The translations under genes were made by a program, and so were the position numbers. 64,000 bases of DNA from Ecdyonurus torrentis. Taxonomy: Eukaryota > Arthropoda > Insecta > Ephemeroptera > Heptageniidae. The stretch covers positions 31,274,743 through 31,338,742 of the forward strand of contig OX439129.1 in assembly GCA_949318235.1 (NCBI GenBank), given 5' to 3'. Of the stretch, positions 1 to 15,025 are shown piece after piece (positions within the stretch are counted from its first letter, which is position 1; each line of letters starts with the position of its first letter). Under the pieces are notes generated by a model. That model saw only the letters and a program-made list of their open reading frames with translations. It made no database searches and had not been told where the DNA came from.

Positions 1-453
1 TAATTTTGATGTCATTTATTTTTATTTGATATAACTTTAGAGTAGAATATCGTTCTTTATAGCATTGTTTCCATCGATAAAGTATTGACAAGGAGCTGTC
101 ATGCATTTGTTATAAGAACTTGATGCTTCTCTCTCTCTCTCTCTCTCTCTCTTTTCCTTTAAGCTACAAAAAAGTCTCTTAAAAGATAATAAACTAAAGT
201 AACGTGTCAACATATATAGTGATGAAAAAATATTAATATTTTACTTTTCAACTTATAAATTTTAGAATTTCATGCTTCAAATTCAAACGCTATAATTTTT
301 ATTTCATATGTTATGTTCGTGTGTGATTAAAGTTTTTTTTTTTTTTATTTTTTTTTTTAGTAAAACAAAAATAATGAAATATTCTTTTAAAGAAGTATGT
401 AGATAATAAAAGCATTGTATCAATGTACATTTTAATATAACAGTGCAGTATAT

Positions 454-456
<3 letters not shown>

Positions 457-535
<79 letters not shown>
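457..535. repeat. (TA)n microsatellite
   Basis: About 79 bp of uninterrupted AT, followed by a short (GA)n at 549-563. Confidence 0.95.
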
Positions 536-539
<4 letters not shown>

Positions 540-1328
540 CTGTACATAGAGAGAGAGAGAGAGCAATTTTGAACGCCTCCTCATTATTGCTAAAAAAATA
601 TTCTTCATGTTCGATAAAATCATGAAAGCTTTGTGTGTATATAAAAAAATTGCTTGATCATGTAGCGTGTAAATTGAGAGGAAAAGGAAAAAAAGAGAGA
701 TAAAAAAAAAAAAAAAAAAAAAAACAGGATGAAGTTCATCAGAGTCTGCATAAAACAGTATAACGAACTCAGAAAACGCACATTTTCTGTTTGTAGATTA
801 GAAAGTAAGGGTGATATGGCGTCTCTTCTATTTCCCGCAAAACTTACACACAAAAAATACTTCCTTTTTAACGTCTTTTTCTATATTTTTATTCCCTTTG
901 AAGAAGTGTTGGTATTTTTTTTTTTTTTTTTTTTTTTTCAGAAGAAGAAGAAAGAGGATAAAAAAATATATACTAAAAGCAGCTGTATATATACAGAGAA
1001 AAAAAATAAGAAGTTTTATAGTTCGTCAGAGAAAGTCAGAAAAAGGGGGAAAAGATCTTAAAGTAAGGATTTCCACCACTGATTGCCCTATCAAGTTGCA
1101 ATCTAGAAAGAATTAAAGCTGTTCAGGTATACTATAAGCAAACGCTATGTAGTGTGAAAGAAAGAGATACTTCTCTATATTTTTAACACCACTTTTTTTT
1201 TCTACCCTTAAAAAAAAAAGAAAACCCTCTCTTCTTCTTGTTTCTTCTTACTTCTTGAGTCTTGGTAAAGAGTGCTATTGTTAAAAAAGACAACAAGATG
1301 ACTCAGGCATTGCAAGCACGGCACATTT

Positions 1329-1389
1329 TCTCTCTCTCTCTCTTTCTCTCTCGCTCTCTCTCTCTATCTCTCTCTCTCTCTCTCTCTCT
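1329..1389. repeat. Interrupted (CT)n microsatellite
   Basis: About 61 bp of CT dinucleotides with a few single-base interruptions. Confidence 0.9.
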
Positions 1390-1457
1390 ATCGTTGTATA
1401 TTATAGTAAAGGTTTCTTAGCACGTTCTCTCTTAAAGTATGAAGATTATTATGTACC

Positions 1458-1578
<121 letters not shown>

Positions 1579-3088
1579 TACTTCATAATAGAACAATTTG
1601 AAACCTTAATTATTACGTTTATTTAATTCTTTAAATTAAAATTATATAATTATAAACAAAATGTTAACATATTCTCTCTCATTATTTTATTTATTATCAA
1701 AAATATATTTAAATTGCTACTACTTCAAGAAAATTTACTTTATTTTAATGAAATAAATTATAGGAATATACAAAGACGTATATATATTTACATATATTAT
1801 TATGTATTTTACATATGTCAAACTTGTCATTTTATTTAAAATAAAATATTTTGTGTAATTAAAATATTATATAATGAAAGAAAAATAACATTTAAAGTAA
1901 AGATTATTAAATAAAATTATGTAACATTTTAGATGTTTTTGAATGATTAAAATATGAAATTAAGTTATTTCTTATTAATGTATGTATAGGAGGGTTGTAA
2001 GAAATTAAGGTAGAAATTGGAAAATGTTAATGAAATCAAACATGTTTTAATTTACGTTGTTAAATAAACTTAAGCTTTTTAAACCAATTAATAAAGTAAA
2101 TTAATTTGAGTTTTTTTTTATATTAAATAAAGTATTTATTAGTGAAATGAAACTAAATGCTGTGATTTCTTATATATTTTCATATAGTAATCATTGCTCT
2201 TATATTATTTTGATAATAATAATATTTTTATTTAAGGTGCATAGAGGGTTTTTACAACCCTATTATATGAACCTTGGCTAAAACATATGCCAATATTGCC
2301 AATATAATAATACATAAAAACATTATTTAATATACAAAACAACAAAACAATTACCAACTATTAGGTAAATGCAGGAACATCCTGATGACTTATTATCTAG
2401 CTCGATAACAATTTTTATTTTTAAAATTTTTAAGATTATGTAACTTTCACGAAACATTATTTTAACATAACATAATTTTTATATCATTTTTAATATCATT
2501 TTGCTCTATATCTTGAAGCTAGGATGATATTTAGATGCAAAAGACAAAAAAAAAAAAAAAAAAAAAAAAACTACAATGGCATTCTATATTCTATCTATAA
2601 AATAAGTTCCATTAAAAGACACAACTGATGTACATAATTTTTCTTACAGTTTTTATTTATATTTATAACAGAAAAATAAATTGGTATTTATTTTTATAAG
2701 AAAAATACTCATAAAGCTAAAAGTTTTTGTGTTTCTTAAAGCTATATATGAAAAAAAAAAAGTCAAAAAGAAAAACAGCGAGTAGAGCCTAGACCTTGAG
2801 GGCTTCAAATGTATTGATGCTTGACTACCACCGCGTATACACAAAGCTAGAAGAAGACTGTGTATATAGCATCTTTTGCTTACGTCACTAAACTTCCAAT
2901 ATCTTTCGCCTTCAATAACGTAAAACAAAACAATATCGCCAAACAAACGGATATCAAAATATGTTAAACAAAATAATGGTATGTAAATAACTTCAAGCTA
3001 TAAATAAGCTCATTTTAATTTGTAATCTTATTTCTTATTGATAATAAAATTTTGTATGTATAGAATATACTTTGCTTATAACGTACTG

Positions 3089-3090
<2 letters not shown>

Positions 3091-3159
<69 letters not shown>
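3091..3159. repeat. (TA)n microsatellite
   Basis: About 69 bp, decaying on the right into irregular TA-rich sequence to about 3192. Confidence 0.95.
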
Positions 3160-3167
<8 letters not shown>

Positions 3168-4196
3168 TAATATATATAATATAAAATATATAACTACCGT
3201 TTGAAAGGAAAATTAATAATGGTATCTAAATTTTAATACTATTTATAATTATTTAAAAATTCAATATTTTCATTCCATTTTCATACAATAAAAATAATAT
3301 AGAAATGAAAAATATATATTTTCTAACTGTGTCAAAAAGTAAACAAAATGCTAAATGTGTTTATTTATAAATTTTCAGTTTATGAAAACTTTTTAAAAAA
3401 GCAAATACTTACAAATAAACAATTTTTTATCATATATATATATATATATAATATATAGAATCAAATTTTTATTTGCTTAAGGAGTTTTCGTAACAAAATA
3501 TTTTATTACATTCTCTAAGGCACATTTTTTTTCTACCTTAAATATTTTTTTTTATACATTATAATGAACTTCTCATAATGTTTCCATGCATAATAATTAT
3601 GCGAAGCAAGTTTGGGACCGGATCTTTGAATATAAATTCATTCTATCTTTCTTATTAAAACTACCAGCAAAGTTCATGTGGCACGGATGATAAAATGGCT
3701 GTATATATACTAAAAAAAATTATTTTAATCAAACTTCAAAGAGTTTTTGGCATTGACGTGGTTAAATAAATATATGAGTCATACTCATAATTAATTATAT
3801 AGTTTAATTTAAAATAAATAAATATATAAAAAAGTTTTATCTGAGAATTATTTTAGTATCTAACAGAAAGTTAGCTTTTTTTTCTTGAATAATCTAGTTA
3901 TGAAATTTATAAAATTGCTACAAAAAGTTTTGCTTGTTTTTATTATACAGTATTAAATGTTTTTAATAAAAACCATGTTTTTATATCTAAAATTTTAAAT
4001 ATATTAAACAACAACCTTTTTATATGTCATACTATGTAAATTTCTAAAAAGAAGGTAGTTTTCAATATATTATAATCTTTTTAAAAGTATGTAATGATAA
4101 ATGCAGCCAATACACATAATATTATTAAGTTAAGAAATTCAATTAAGTAACTAAATTTATGTAAATTTTCTGAATATAAAATATAAAAAGAGACTC

Positions 4197-4232
<36 letters not shown>

Positions 4233-5032
4233 AGAAGAAGAAAAGAAAAGCAGGGGAAAAACTCTTTAAATTTCTGTTTGTTTAATGAATTGATGTTCAA
4301 AGAAAATGAAGTTGATTTTTAATGGAAGAAGCACTATAAGTATTAGTACAAAAAAATAGCAAAAATTTTCATAAATTTTTTAAATTAAATAAAATCAGCA
4401 GACTGTACGAAATGTGTCATTAAAAAACTTTGATTGTTGACTTTTTGTAAGTGATTTTTATGTAAAACAGGCATAAAAATTTGATTATTCATACATCAAG
4501 AAGTATTTCTTTGTTTACCTGTATTGAACATTAAGATTCTTTAAAATAATATTAACATGTAACATAAAATAATAATTATGTATAATAATAATGTGTAGTG
4601 TATAACAAATAATTTAAAATAAAAAAGAGTAATTTGCATGCAATTTACTTCAATATATAATGTGTGTATGTGTGTGCTGTTTATCTATGTTTAGAGCAAG
4701 TATGTAATCATAGTACTATAATAATACAACATTAAAATGAAAATTAATGGAAGCACTCAGTAAGTCAGTAAACAATTCAACAATATGTAAGCATGTTTAT
4801 TAGTTATTGTATGCATTACTAATTGCATCCGATATGTAGATTTAGTACTATTTGTACATACGTGTATTCAGGTAATAGAGTAAACATAATTTACTATTAA
4901 TTATATATTGTTTGTAATTAATGTGCTGCATTGCAATGCAATGTATATTTGAAACTGCAACAAAACTTAATGAACACCGATGTGATTTAATAATGTATGC
5001 AATTATATGAATTTAGTTAAACTTAAAGCCAT

Positions 5033-5363
5033 AGACCACATAAAACAACATGTGCTTTTTAATGAATAAATACAAAATGGGATCTTCAAAACTGATGACA
5101 GTTTTTACCAGAATGTTAATGTAGCCCCACGAGAGAGCATAAAAATACTGTAAAGTATGCAATTTGCGTGAAAATTCGTGTTTATGACGTCAGAAACATG
5201 CAAAAATTAGTATGAAAATGTTGTGCGGGTTGCATAAATTGAATTTTCTGATCACTGCTACGGCTACTATTGGTTTTTGAGACAAACTAATGTTATTTAT
5301 GTAAATCCCATCAAGTTTTTTGTAAAATAAATGCTTATGTTTTTCTATGGTCTATTCCTTTAA
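5033..5363. mobile_element. TTAA-flanked MITE, copy A (same family as 40536-40906)
   Basis: This 331-bp element lies between TTAA at 5033-5036 and TTAA at 5360-5363, with imperfect terminal inverted repeats (AGCCATAGACCACATAAAA against AGGAATAGACCATAGAAAA on the other strand). The interior carries TGACGTCA (5185-5192) and GTGCGGGTTGCATAAATT, and matches the element at 40536 in reverse orientation along its length. There is no coding capacity. TTAA target duplication is typical of piggyBac-type transposases; that assignment is inference. Confidence 0.8.
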
Positions 5364-5930
5364 ATGGTGGTATGCAATTTCATTTGAATTTCATTGAATC
5401 TGAGATAAATGTTCCAGATTTTTGAAATGTTTTTTTTTCTTTCTTTTTTTCCCTCTTTTTTTAATTTCTCAATTACTATTAAGGTAAGTCCCAGTAATAA
5501 TTAATTTGATAATGAAAACTTAAATATTTGTGTACATATAATATGTATTAACATATCATGACTAATGTAATTTTAATTGTTTTTTTAAACATACAAAGTT
5601 ATTTAGATCACATTTTTCTGCTTTTTTCCCCCCAGCAAAAATTTACTTGAAAAACTATCATATTTAAAAAAAAAATCCATGTAATTTATCACCACATATG
5701 CATTATAATTTCAATTATTGAATTTAGAACCTTGGAAAAAAAATTATTGGGATATTAACTTATACTTTCTTTGTTAAATGTATAAATTAATATATATAGT
5801 TTTACAAAACATACTATAAGAAAATTTTCTTATTTTAATTAAATGAAGTCTAATAAAATACACTCTATAAATATATCTTACAGAGATTTGTAATTAATAC
5901 TAAATTAATGTTAGAGAATATTGTAAGGTA

Positions 5931-5932
<2 letters not shown>

Positions 5933-6019
<87 letters not shown>
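5933..6019. repeat. (CT)n microsatellite
   Basis: About 87 bp of pure CT. Confidence 0.95.
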
Positions 6020-6024
<5 letters not shown>

Positions 6025-9000
6025 TAAACTAAACCTGGTTACCTTTGACATAAGAAAGGATTAATTGAATTTGTCATGAACACAATATGAAACATTACAA
6101 AATATCAATTAACAATAATCAACATCTCTACACCTAAACTTTATTATAATATGAGAAATTATCAAAATTATACACATTCTAAATTGGATATACACGAATA
6201 AATTTCATTATCTTAACAATTCAATTACAGTCTTATTAAATTTAAAAGGTATGATTTTCTCTCTCTCTCTCACTCTCTCTTTTCTTCTCATTATTTTTAA
6301 GAATTTTTTGTAGAATTGAATAAATTTAATTTTAATTTTTTCGTTTTTTCAAAAATAAAATGTTACAGTATGAGAATTTTAATATATGTATAATTTCTTT
6401 CTTTGTTATTTTAGTTTTTTTAATGTTCAATTTTTTTCTTTTCCTTTTCTTTTACTTTTTTTTTTATTTCTTCTACTTAAGATGTGAGAAAAGAAAATTT
6501 TCTACTCAAGATCACGTGTTTTATTCAATCTCCCCGTTATCGTCAACCGCTTCACAATATAAAACGTGTTCTTTCATGAATTTAAATTAAAATTCTTTAT
6601 GTAAAAAAAAAAAAAAAAAAATGCTTTACATAGCGACAGGCAAGATTAAAAACTGCATGAGTTGTTTAAAGATTAACAGTTTCTTTTTTGTTATGTAATT
6701 TTATGTTATATATTACATATTTTAATATTCTGTATATGTCGAGAGTATAATATAATTAAAAAATAATGAAAAAATAATCTTTATATACAAAGGGGAAGAA
6801 TGTTATAAATTTTTAATATTATTAGCTGTCAATATTTTCACAGTACAAACATGTAACGAAATGCAATAAAATAAAGTAGAATGCAACTATGTTACGAAGC
6901 TAAAATTTATAACAAGTATGAGATATAACTCGATTGCCTAATAAAGAAATACTATGTACTATGTATAATATTATTATATCACAATAATTTAAGTCTTCAA
7001 ATGAATGCATTGTATGTCCATGTAAATATGGAAATTCAAATTAATTGAAATTTCCATATAAATATACCAGGCAAGAGAATAAAAACTTTCACAGTGATAT
7101 CACTGTTCATTAATATGTAGTTTAGTTTGGATTGTCATCTTAAGATATCACCCGTTTTAAAAGGCATGCACATTTCTTTTATTTAAGCAAACTATTACTT
7201 AAGAATAATAAAATATTTATTAATCTTATAAATTTTAAATATAGTTAGGATTTGTCTGCTCAAAAAGCAAAGCAAAAAAAAAAAAAAGGAATAATAATAA
7301 AATAAGTAAACGAATGAAAATCAGATTTGTTTAAATGTGATGAAAAATGATACGCATAGAGAATATTTTACTTAACTATGGAACTAATATAACAAATTTA
7401 GGTATTTTGCTGCGCACATCTTGTAGCGTTTTCCCACATTTAAAATCAAATTTGCCCATTTCTATCATTTATCATTTTCACTATACTCAGCGACATACAA
7501 AAAACATAAAGAAAAGTTAGCTTTAAGATCATGATTTTCCGGCTATATGCTTCACTTATTTTATAATATTAATAAAAAAAATCATATAATATGTATAATT
7601 TTTTTAAAGCAAACTTAAAGTATGTAATGCAAAAACTGTAAAATACTTTGCATTGTTTAGAAAATACTTTATTTTAATTTGTTTTAAACATATTATTTTA
7701 CTTCATTATAATTTTCTGCCTCATTAAAAAATATGGATCAAATTTTTATATTCTTGTGGTGCATTTTAAGACTAAAGACATTTATTTTATAGTTATTATG
7801 CTTTCTTACCAAACAATGAAACGCAAAAAAAAAAAAAAAAAAAAAAAAAAATCCTCTCTTTTTAATTGAAATCTGAGCCTCGAGTAATTATTATACAGTA
7901 AAATATGAAAGTCTTTATAAGAAAGAGTTTTATAAATTGCATAAAAAAACACTTGGTTTATTATAACAAGAAGTTTACTCCTTGTTTTAAATTGTTAATA
8001 CATTAAAATAATGGGTTTTTAATTGTGATTTAATGAGTAAAAATTTTTTCTTTTTCATGGAAAATTATTATAAAATATATTTTTAGTTATTTAAACGTTT
8101 CATTTGGAGATTTTAATTTTTATTTATTAAGCTTTTTTCTCTTATTTTGAATTATTAATACGTAACAGAGTACATTATGTTTGGAAAAAGAGAGAGAGAG
8201 AGGAGAGAGAGAGAGAGAAATATTGCGTTCCCTATTTCTATCATTGATCAAAGCTAAAAGCTAATATATTATAAACATTATTGCCTTCTTTTTATGATCA
8301 AATTACTGATGATAAATAATTTATTAGACCGGTTAAAGAGAAAACTGTTATAAAAATCTCAAATTTGCACTTACGATAGAGCATCATTATCTGATATTGA
8401 AATTTCCATTTGATTGTAATTTATACTCCTTAATAAAACATTAATGCAAGTTCTGCTTTGAATTTTGAAAACATGAGTTCACTAAGAAAAATGTAATAAA
8501 ATTTAATTAATAGTTTTAACCAACCACTTTCAAATATACAAACTTTCAAAATATTCAGATCTATAGATGTGAAAACAGTATTGTATTTTACTAAATAATG
8601 ATTTAAAACTTATATAAAAAAGAAATGGGTTTAAAATAATTTATAAGGACTCAGGTAATATGAAACAAATTAACAAATACTGAACATTTATGATAAAATT
8701 ATTATATCATAATAAGTATGACACAAAAAAAAAAAGCCAACATGTGCTTTTAGTTTCTAATCCCCCAACTGCTTAAATGCAAAATAAATTTACATCTTGT
8801 TTGAATTTTTATTAATAATTTTAAACTTCGACAGAATTTCACTAAATTTGATGATTAATATTAAATATTAAGTTCATTACCTTGTTCCCTCCCCCTGTAC
8901 CAATAAAAATGGACACTCCTATTTAAAAAGCACTAGGTGTTTTTCTCGTGTTCGAGAGCACAAATAATAAAAAAAAAATTAGTATTTTTTTTATTATAAT

Positions 9001-10255
9001 AGACAACAAACACACACACACATTAATTTGAACTAATAAAATGTTTATCTTGATCGTTTTGTTGTTATAGACTCAAGAATTTACGCAATGTTGTATTTCA
9101 TTTTGAAGCTATTCGCACACAGAGTACTAAATATAAGCAAAATAAGCAAGCAAGCAAACATTCTCAACGGTATACAAACTTTAACAAAGACTTGCCTTTA
9201 TTCATTGTTAAATAATTAATTTTGATGATAATACGTGTTAATATGAATAATCTTTATAAGCCTAATGGCATTAAAAAAAACCTCTCTACTATATTCAATA
9301 TTTTACGTTACTTTTGTTATAGTTTAACTTCAAAGCCACTTCTAAGAGATAAATTGAAGAATATCTGTATTTTTAGTATTACATTTTTTTTTTACAAAGA
9401 AAATGTACTTAAGAAGTGCTTTTAATTGCAAACAAAGATATAATTTTAAATGAAATATAAATTCCTTTGCTATTTAATATTACGTTAAAAGTTAGTTGCG
9501 CTGGAATGCGCTATTTAAATGCAATGCATAACTTACCTTTTGTTAAAAAAAACTTTTATTATCCCTTTCATAACAAAGAAAAAAGTTCGTAACCTTATCC
9601 TTCAAAGAGACATGTGACAATCATTTGTTCATTTTAATTTTAATTAAAACAAAACAATCTGAATATTAATTAATTAAAATATGAAAGTAAAAATACATAT
9701 AAAAAAAATACAGAAAGCTAAAACATTCAATAACTAATTAAAATACCATGATATATACAGTTGATTGTTCAAAAAGGTTAAATTTTTAACAATACATATG
9801 AATAAAAAAGTTTATAAACTAATGTTATTTATTGCTATTATTTTTGGGTCAAGCATTGTATAATTTTTTTTTTTATCTTCTTTTTTCTTGTACAAGTTTT
9901 TCGCACCAGACGTGTCAAACTTTTCATTTAATGCGTTTTTTTTTATATCATCATCTTGTTCGTCATAAAATGAGACTTTGCCTTGCTCTAACAGACTTTT
10001 TTCTTCTAATTGTGGGACTCATTTCCTTCGTCTTTGAGAAGCTTTAGCACGTTGCTTCTCAAACTCTCATTTTCTACTTCCCTTTCATCTCCCCCGCTCT
10101 AGCTTTAACTTTTTTTTTGTGCGTATAAGTTTTTTTTTATTCACTTTATTTCATTTTGCCCCTTAGTTTTTATACGATTTTTTTACATCTAATAATTTTA
10201 TATTCATTCATATTTTTTTATATAGAATTCATCTTTAAAAATTCTTATAATTATT

Positions 10256-10261
<6 letters not shown>

Positions 10262-10327
<66 letters not shown>
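10262..10327. repeat. (CT)n microsatellite
   Basis: About 66 bp of pure CT; a second array on the same strand lies about 230 bp downstream. Confidence 0.95.
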
Positions 10328-10330
<3 letters not shown>

Positions 10331-10555
10331 CTATAAAGAACTCAATAATAATTAAACATACCTAATCAAAAGGAAAGAAAATACTTCTTGGTGTTGAAAA
10401 AAGTTGATAAATTTTCATTTTATTATTTCTACATCATAGCATTTTTTTAATTGCTAAAATTTACATTAAATTATAAAAAAAAATGATGCAGTATTATTTT
10501 TATTTAAAAAAAAAAGATTAATTATATGAAATATTTTATTCAACAAGATTTTTAC

Positions 10556-10559
<4 letters not shown>

Positions 10560-10618
<59 letters not shown>
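10560..10618. repeat. (CT)n microsatellite
   Basis: About 59 bp of pure CT, followed by a C-rich edge (CCCTCCCCCTCCC). Confidence 0.95.
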
Positions 10619-10624
<6 letters not shown>

Positions 10625-10830
10625 TCCCCCTCCCACTCTCTCTATTCTATCATATTTTCTTGAAGAGATTAATAGCATACTTCTTAAAGAGAGCGGGGAA
10701 AATTTACTCAATTCTTTGAACACCGACAAAGGTTGACTAAAGGAGTATAATTAATTTTACACGTCAGCTAAGGAAAAATTAAATTACAGCTCAGTCATTC
10801 ATAATGTTTTGACGTCAAAACGATATATAC

Positions 10831-11005
<175 letters not shown>

Positions 11006-12324
11006 CTTACATATAAAAGAAAAAAAAGAACAAATATTTGAAAAGATATCATGTACTTTATATAATATAAAAGCTAAAAGAGTTCAAACAAGTTTAAGAA
11101 AATAAGAAAAGATATAGGCATAAGATTGGCATGATTAGACATTGACATGACTTGAGAAAGTGGGTGTGTTTCTTTCATTTTGTTTACAAACACAAAACCA
11201 ATCTTAAATGAAAACTTCTCTTAAGTAAAAATCTTCTTCCATTATACACAAAAATACTTCATCTCATTCTATATCTTTACTTATTTTTATTCTTCGTCAA
11301 AAAATTTGTTATATATATTATGTTTATAAAAAGTATATAAAAAATATATATATAATCAACATAAATGTCATTTTCATTTATCTAACAAAAATCAAATTTT
11401 ACATTTTATCATATTTTTTCATCTCTCCCTTTTTACCATTTAAAAAAAATTATTTTAATTATTTGATTATAATGAGAATTTTATCTTTGAAAAATAAAAA
11501 TTGTCAGGGAATAAAAAAAATTATTGGTTGTGACACATTTTAAAAGAGAAAGAATTAAATAAATATTCTTTAATTTCTATTAAAGCTGTAACAGAAATGA
11601 ACATTGATTATTATTATTTTATTTAAATAGATAAAACAAGTTTGCTAATTACCTTTTAATTAGAGAAAGTTTCAGTTCTTTGTTTTGTTAACATGGTTCT
11701 CAAATTAAATATATTTCAATAAATATTGATTCAACTATATTTTAACATGATTGGAATCTTTAAATTGGCTTACTTGTTTTAAAAACAAAATATTGAATCG
11801 AGCAGGTATAAAGTACATAAAAAAAAAGTAAAAGAAGTCAGATTAAAATATTAAAGTACGTAGCTTAAATTTAATTAATAATGACTCTTTTATTTATTGT
11901 TGATGTTTTTTTAAGCACTTACTTAGCACGTGATAACAAAATTTATGATATATCTACTAGAAAATTAGCTTAATATGTAAAATCATATTATTATATTAAT
12001 AATAATACAAAATTGTTAATATTTTTTAAGATGGCACAAATAATAGGGGAGAAGCGTTTGGGGAATCACCCTGAAGCCAAAACACATAAAAATATATTAC
12101 CAGCCATTGTTTTCCATGATTAATATTGCAAAATAGAATATTGCAACCCGCTATACCCTCAAAGATCCGGACCCAGATCCGCCCGTGTTTGCGTATTTGT
12201 AAGAACAATTATTGCATAAATTTATACTTAGTATTGTCCATTTGCCTGTAGTCTCTGCTAATAAGGTTGCTATTAAGATCTAAATCTACCAGATTGCAAA
12301 ATAGTGACCCTGCTGAGTTTATTG

Positions 12325-12444
12325 CAGCTCTGGCCAAAAGTTCCCGAACGGGGCAGAGGCGGCCGCTGCGTTGTCTCATAAAGATAACATAGTGTCGTTG
12401 CGGGTTGCCTATGCAAATCGTTCGGGAACTTTTGGCCAGAGCTG
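12325..12444. mobile_element. 120-bp miniature element with 26-bp perfect inverted repeats (Tc1/mariner-like ends)
   Basis: Positions 12325-12350 and 12419-12444 are perfect inverted repeats beginning CAGCTCTGGCCAAAAGTTCC. The CAG..CTGGCCAAAAGT start is typical of Tc1/mariner termini. TA follows on the right; the left base pair reads TG, a probable decayed TA. The 68-bp interior is GC-rich with GCGGCCGC at 12359-12366 and ATGCAAAT near the right arm. It is non-coding. Confidence 0.8.
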
Positions 12445-14826
12445 TACCTAGAATCAACGCAAACTATTATAATAATAACTTCTTTCCTATATAAAATAAG
12501 TTAAACTGTAATGTTAAATAAATGTCAGCGTCTATGTTACTAAAACATGTATAATCATGTTTTTATTTTTGGAATACAATTTTTTTCCCTTAATTTTTAA
12601 ATTTATTTATGAATACTTAATTCCATGGGTTTTGTCTTTTTAATTATCCTTCTGAGCAATTGCATCATTGTTTGTGACTTTGACTGACAAATTTTCTTGC
12701 TCAATAAATCTATATTATTATTATCATATACATGTATACTCGATTACCTTATTAGTAACATAAATGTTTTGAACAATTTTTAATTATTACTTACATCTAC
12801 AAATTCTGTATAATATACATATTAAAAAAATTGCTGATGCATTCTAAACACATAAGAATGAGATTAAAATGCACTTATGTAATTGCGTTTCCTACTTGTA
12901 TAATATTATTAAAATAAACTCTTCAATTCATAAAAAAAAGTATATTAAATAGTGAGAATAATAATAATTATTCTAAAGTACATTTAAAGTCATATGTTTT
13001 TACATACTAGGAAATATTTAACAAGTAGAGCATGCAAAACGGAATGCAAGAACTAATTCTGACAGTTTTTTACTATTATTATTATTTCATGTTCTATAGA
13101 ATTGATATATATATATATATATATATCATATAAAAAGGAAGTAAAATAAATTGTACCTTTATTCGTGTTGAATCATACAGCTATTGGAGCTTTTTTTTTC
13201 TCGCTCTCTCTCTCTCTCGCTCTTGTATGTATTGAATGTTTGAATTCCTTCAGGTATATAGAATGTTCAACTAAACCACATGCCAAACTAAATAATACGT
13301 GTAGAATATCTAGGTCAGTAAACTTTTGCTACTGGCTACATAATTAATAACTTACAATATGAACACATGAATAAAAAATTAATAATAATAATTCAGTATT
13401 TCATACATTTTTATTTTTTCAATTTCTTTCACTATACATTATTTTTTTATTCTATCAAAAATAACAACTATTATGAATTAATTAATTTTTTGTATTAAAA
13501 GTATCTATCTGAACAAATGCATTTAAACTTACTTAAATAAATCAAATGAGCTACTAAAACAGTGAACATATTTATGATAATAATATAGTCAACTTTATTT
13601 ATTTCATCATCTCCCACAATATATTAGAGTAAACTGCAAATGGCTAAGAATCATCAATCAATTTTATTCTTCAAGAGAATATAATAATATAATGATGCAG
13701 GAGGAACCAAAAAGTAATAAGAGCCTAATAAGAAAATTTATAACCAAAAAATTAATTTTTTAGAGCTCCAAATCTCTCCCCCCACATCTCTCTCTCTCTC
13801 TCTCTCTAATTTTATATGCCTAGTCAGTAGTCAGGGCAAAATGCCCTATATCTGAACTAACACATTAAATACAGTATATCATAGTATACAATAGGTCTAT
13901 TTTAAACTTAAATATACATATTATAATTATAGAATTTTACATTCATAAGTATCAATAAATTCACTTTAATTAAACAATAATTTAAGCGTGTGTGCTTATA
14001 ATTAAAAAAATAAAAGTAGATAAAGCATGAAAGAAATTATGCTTTGAATATTTATTGATCGTAATTGTGTTACTTTATAAATACGAAATGAATTAGTTTC
14101 ATATTTGCATATAGTAACTTTATCGTGAAAATATAAGATTAGTGTCATATAAATTTCAACATATAAATATATTTTTGTTGTCAAGATAGTTCAATCAGCT
14201 TAATTCTCAGTATAATAACATCAAGTTAAAAAAATATATATATCTGTATACAGTAGTGTATTAGTTTCATCGAAAAATCTATTTAAGATAATAAATAATA
14301 AAAAAAGTTTAATAAAAAAAGACATATATAAAGATTGTTTAATCTGTTATAAGTTACACTTTTTTTATCAATTTTTTTCACACTTGCTACTAGAAAAAAA
14401 AAGCAATCCAATTAACTTTTCATTTATCACATCCTTTCTTGTTTGTTTTTAAAATTTGATTGATATTAGTGTAAAAATAATGAAATTAATCATTCTTGCT
14501 CACTTCTGCACGTAATGGTTATTAAATGAGCAAAAAATTATCAGTAAAAATTCTTAGAAGAATAATTTTTTTTAACGTTTATTAAGTATTTGTTATCCCA
14601 TTCTTGAATATAAATTAAGATTAAGGATAATAAAATATAATGGTGTTGATAAATTTCTGATTAAAATCCCAGTTTTCCTCTATTGTTAGCTATAAATTTA
14701 ACGATATACCAAAAGTCGTAATATATAAGTTTACTATATATTTTTTTCTTCTTCTTTATGGCGTCATTAGGCCTCTTCAATTTTAAAACATTTAGCTCCA
14801 AATCACGTAGTACAAACTTTTTAACG

Positions 14827-14869
<43 letters not shown>

Positions 14870-14873
<4 letters not shown>

Positions 14874-14980
14874 CATACATACATACATATCATGACGCTA
14901 TATTAATCCCTTTCGGGGTAAGCCAACAACACAGATGTTTTATCCTGACCCAGTGATAGACCTCCACAACTTCCTATCCT

Positions 14981-14982
<2 letters not shown>
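14870..14982 (-). mobile_element. Retroposon 3' fragment with (GTAT)n tail (RTE-like)
   Basis: On the minus strand the sequence runs through GGCTTACCCCGAAAGGGATT, then AGCGTCATGAT and ends in repeated GTAT units that pass into (TA)n. A short body with CCCGAAAGGG followed by a tetranucleotide tail is typical of RTE-like LINEs and SINEs that use their machinery. The tail matches the one on the 5S-derived element at about 62195-62231. It is 5'-truncated, with no coding region. Confidence 0.6.

Positions 14983-15025
<43 letters not shown>

Noticed and set aside
2653..2946. Minus-strand open frame with a less biased amino-acid mix
   Set aside because: It ends in low-complexity F/K runs and resembles no family I know; at best it is a transposon scrap.
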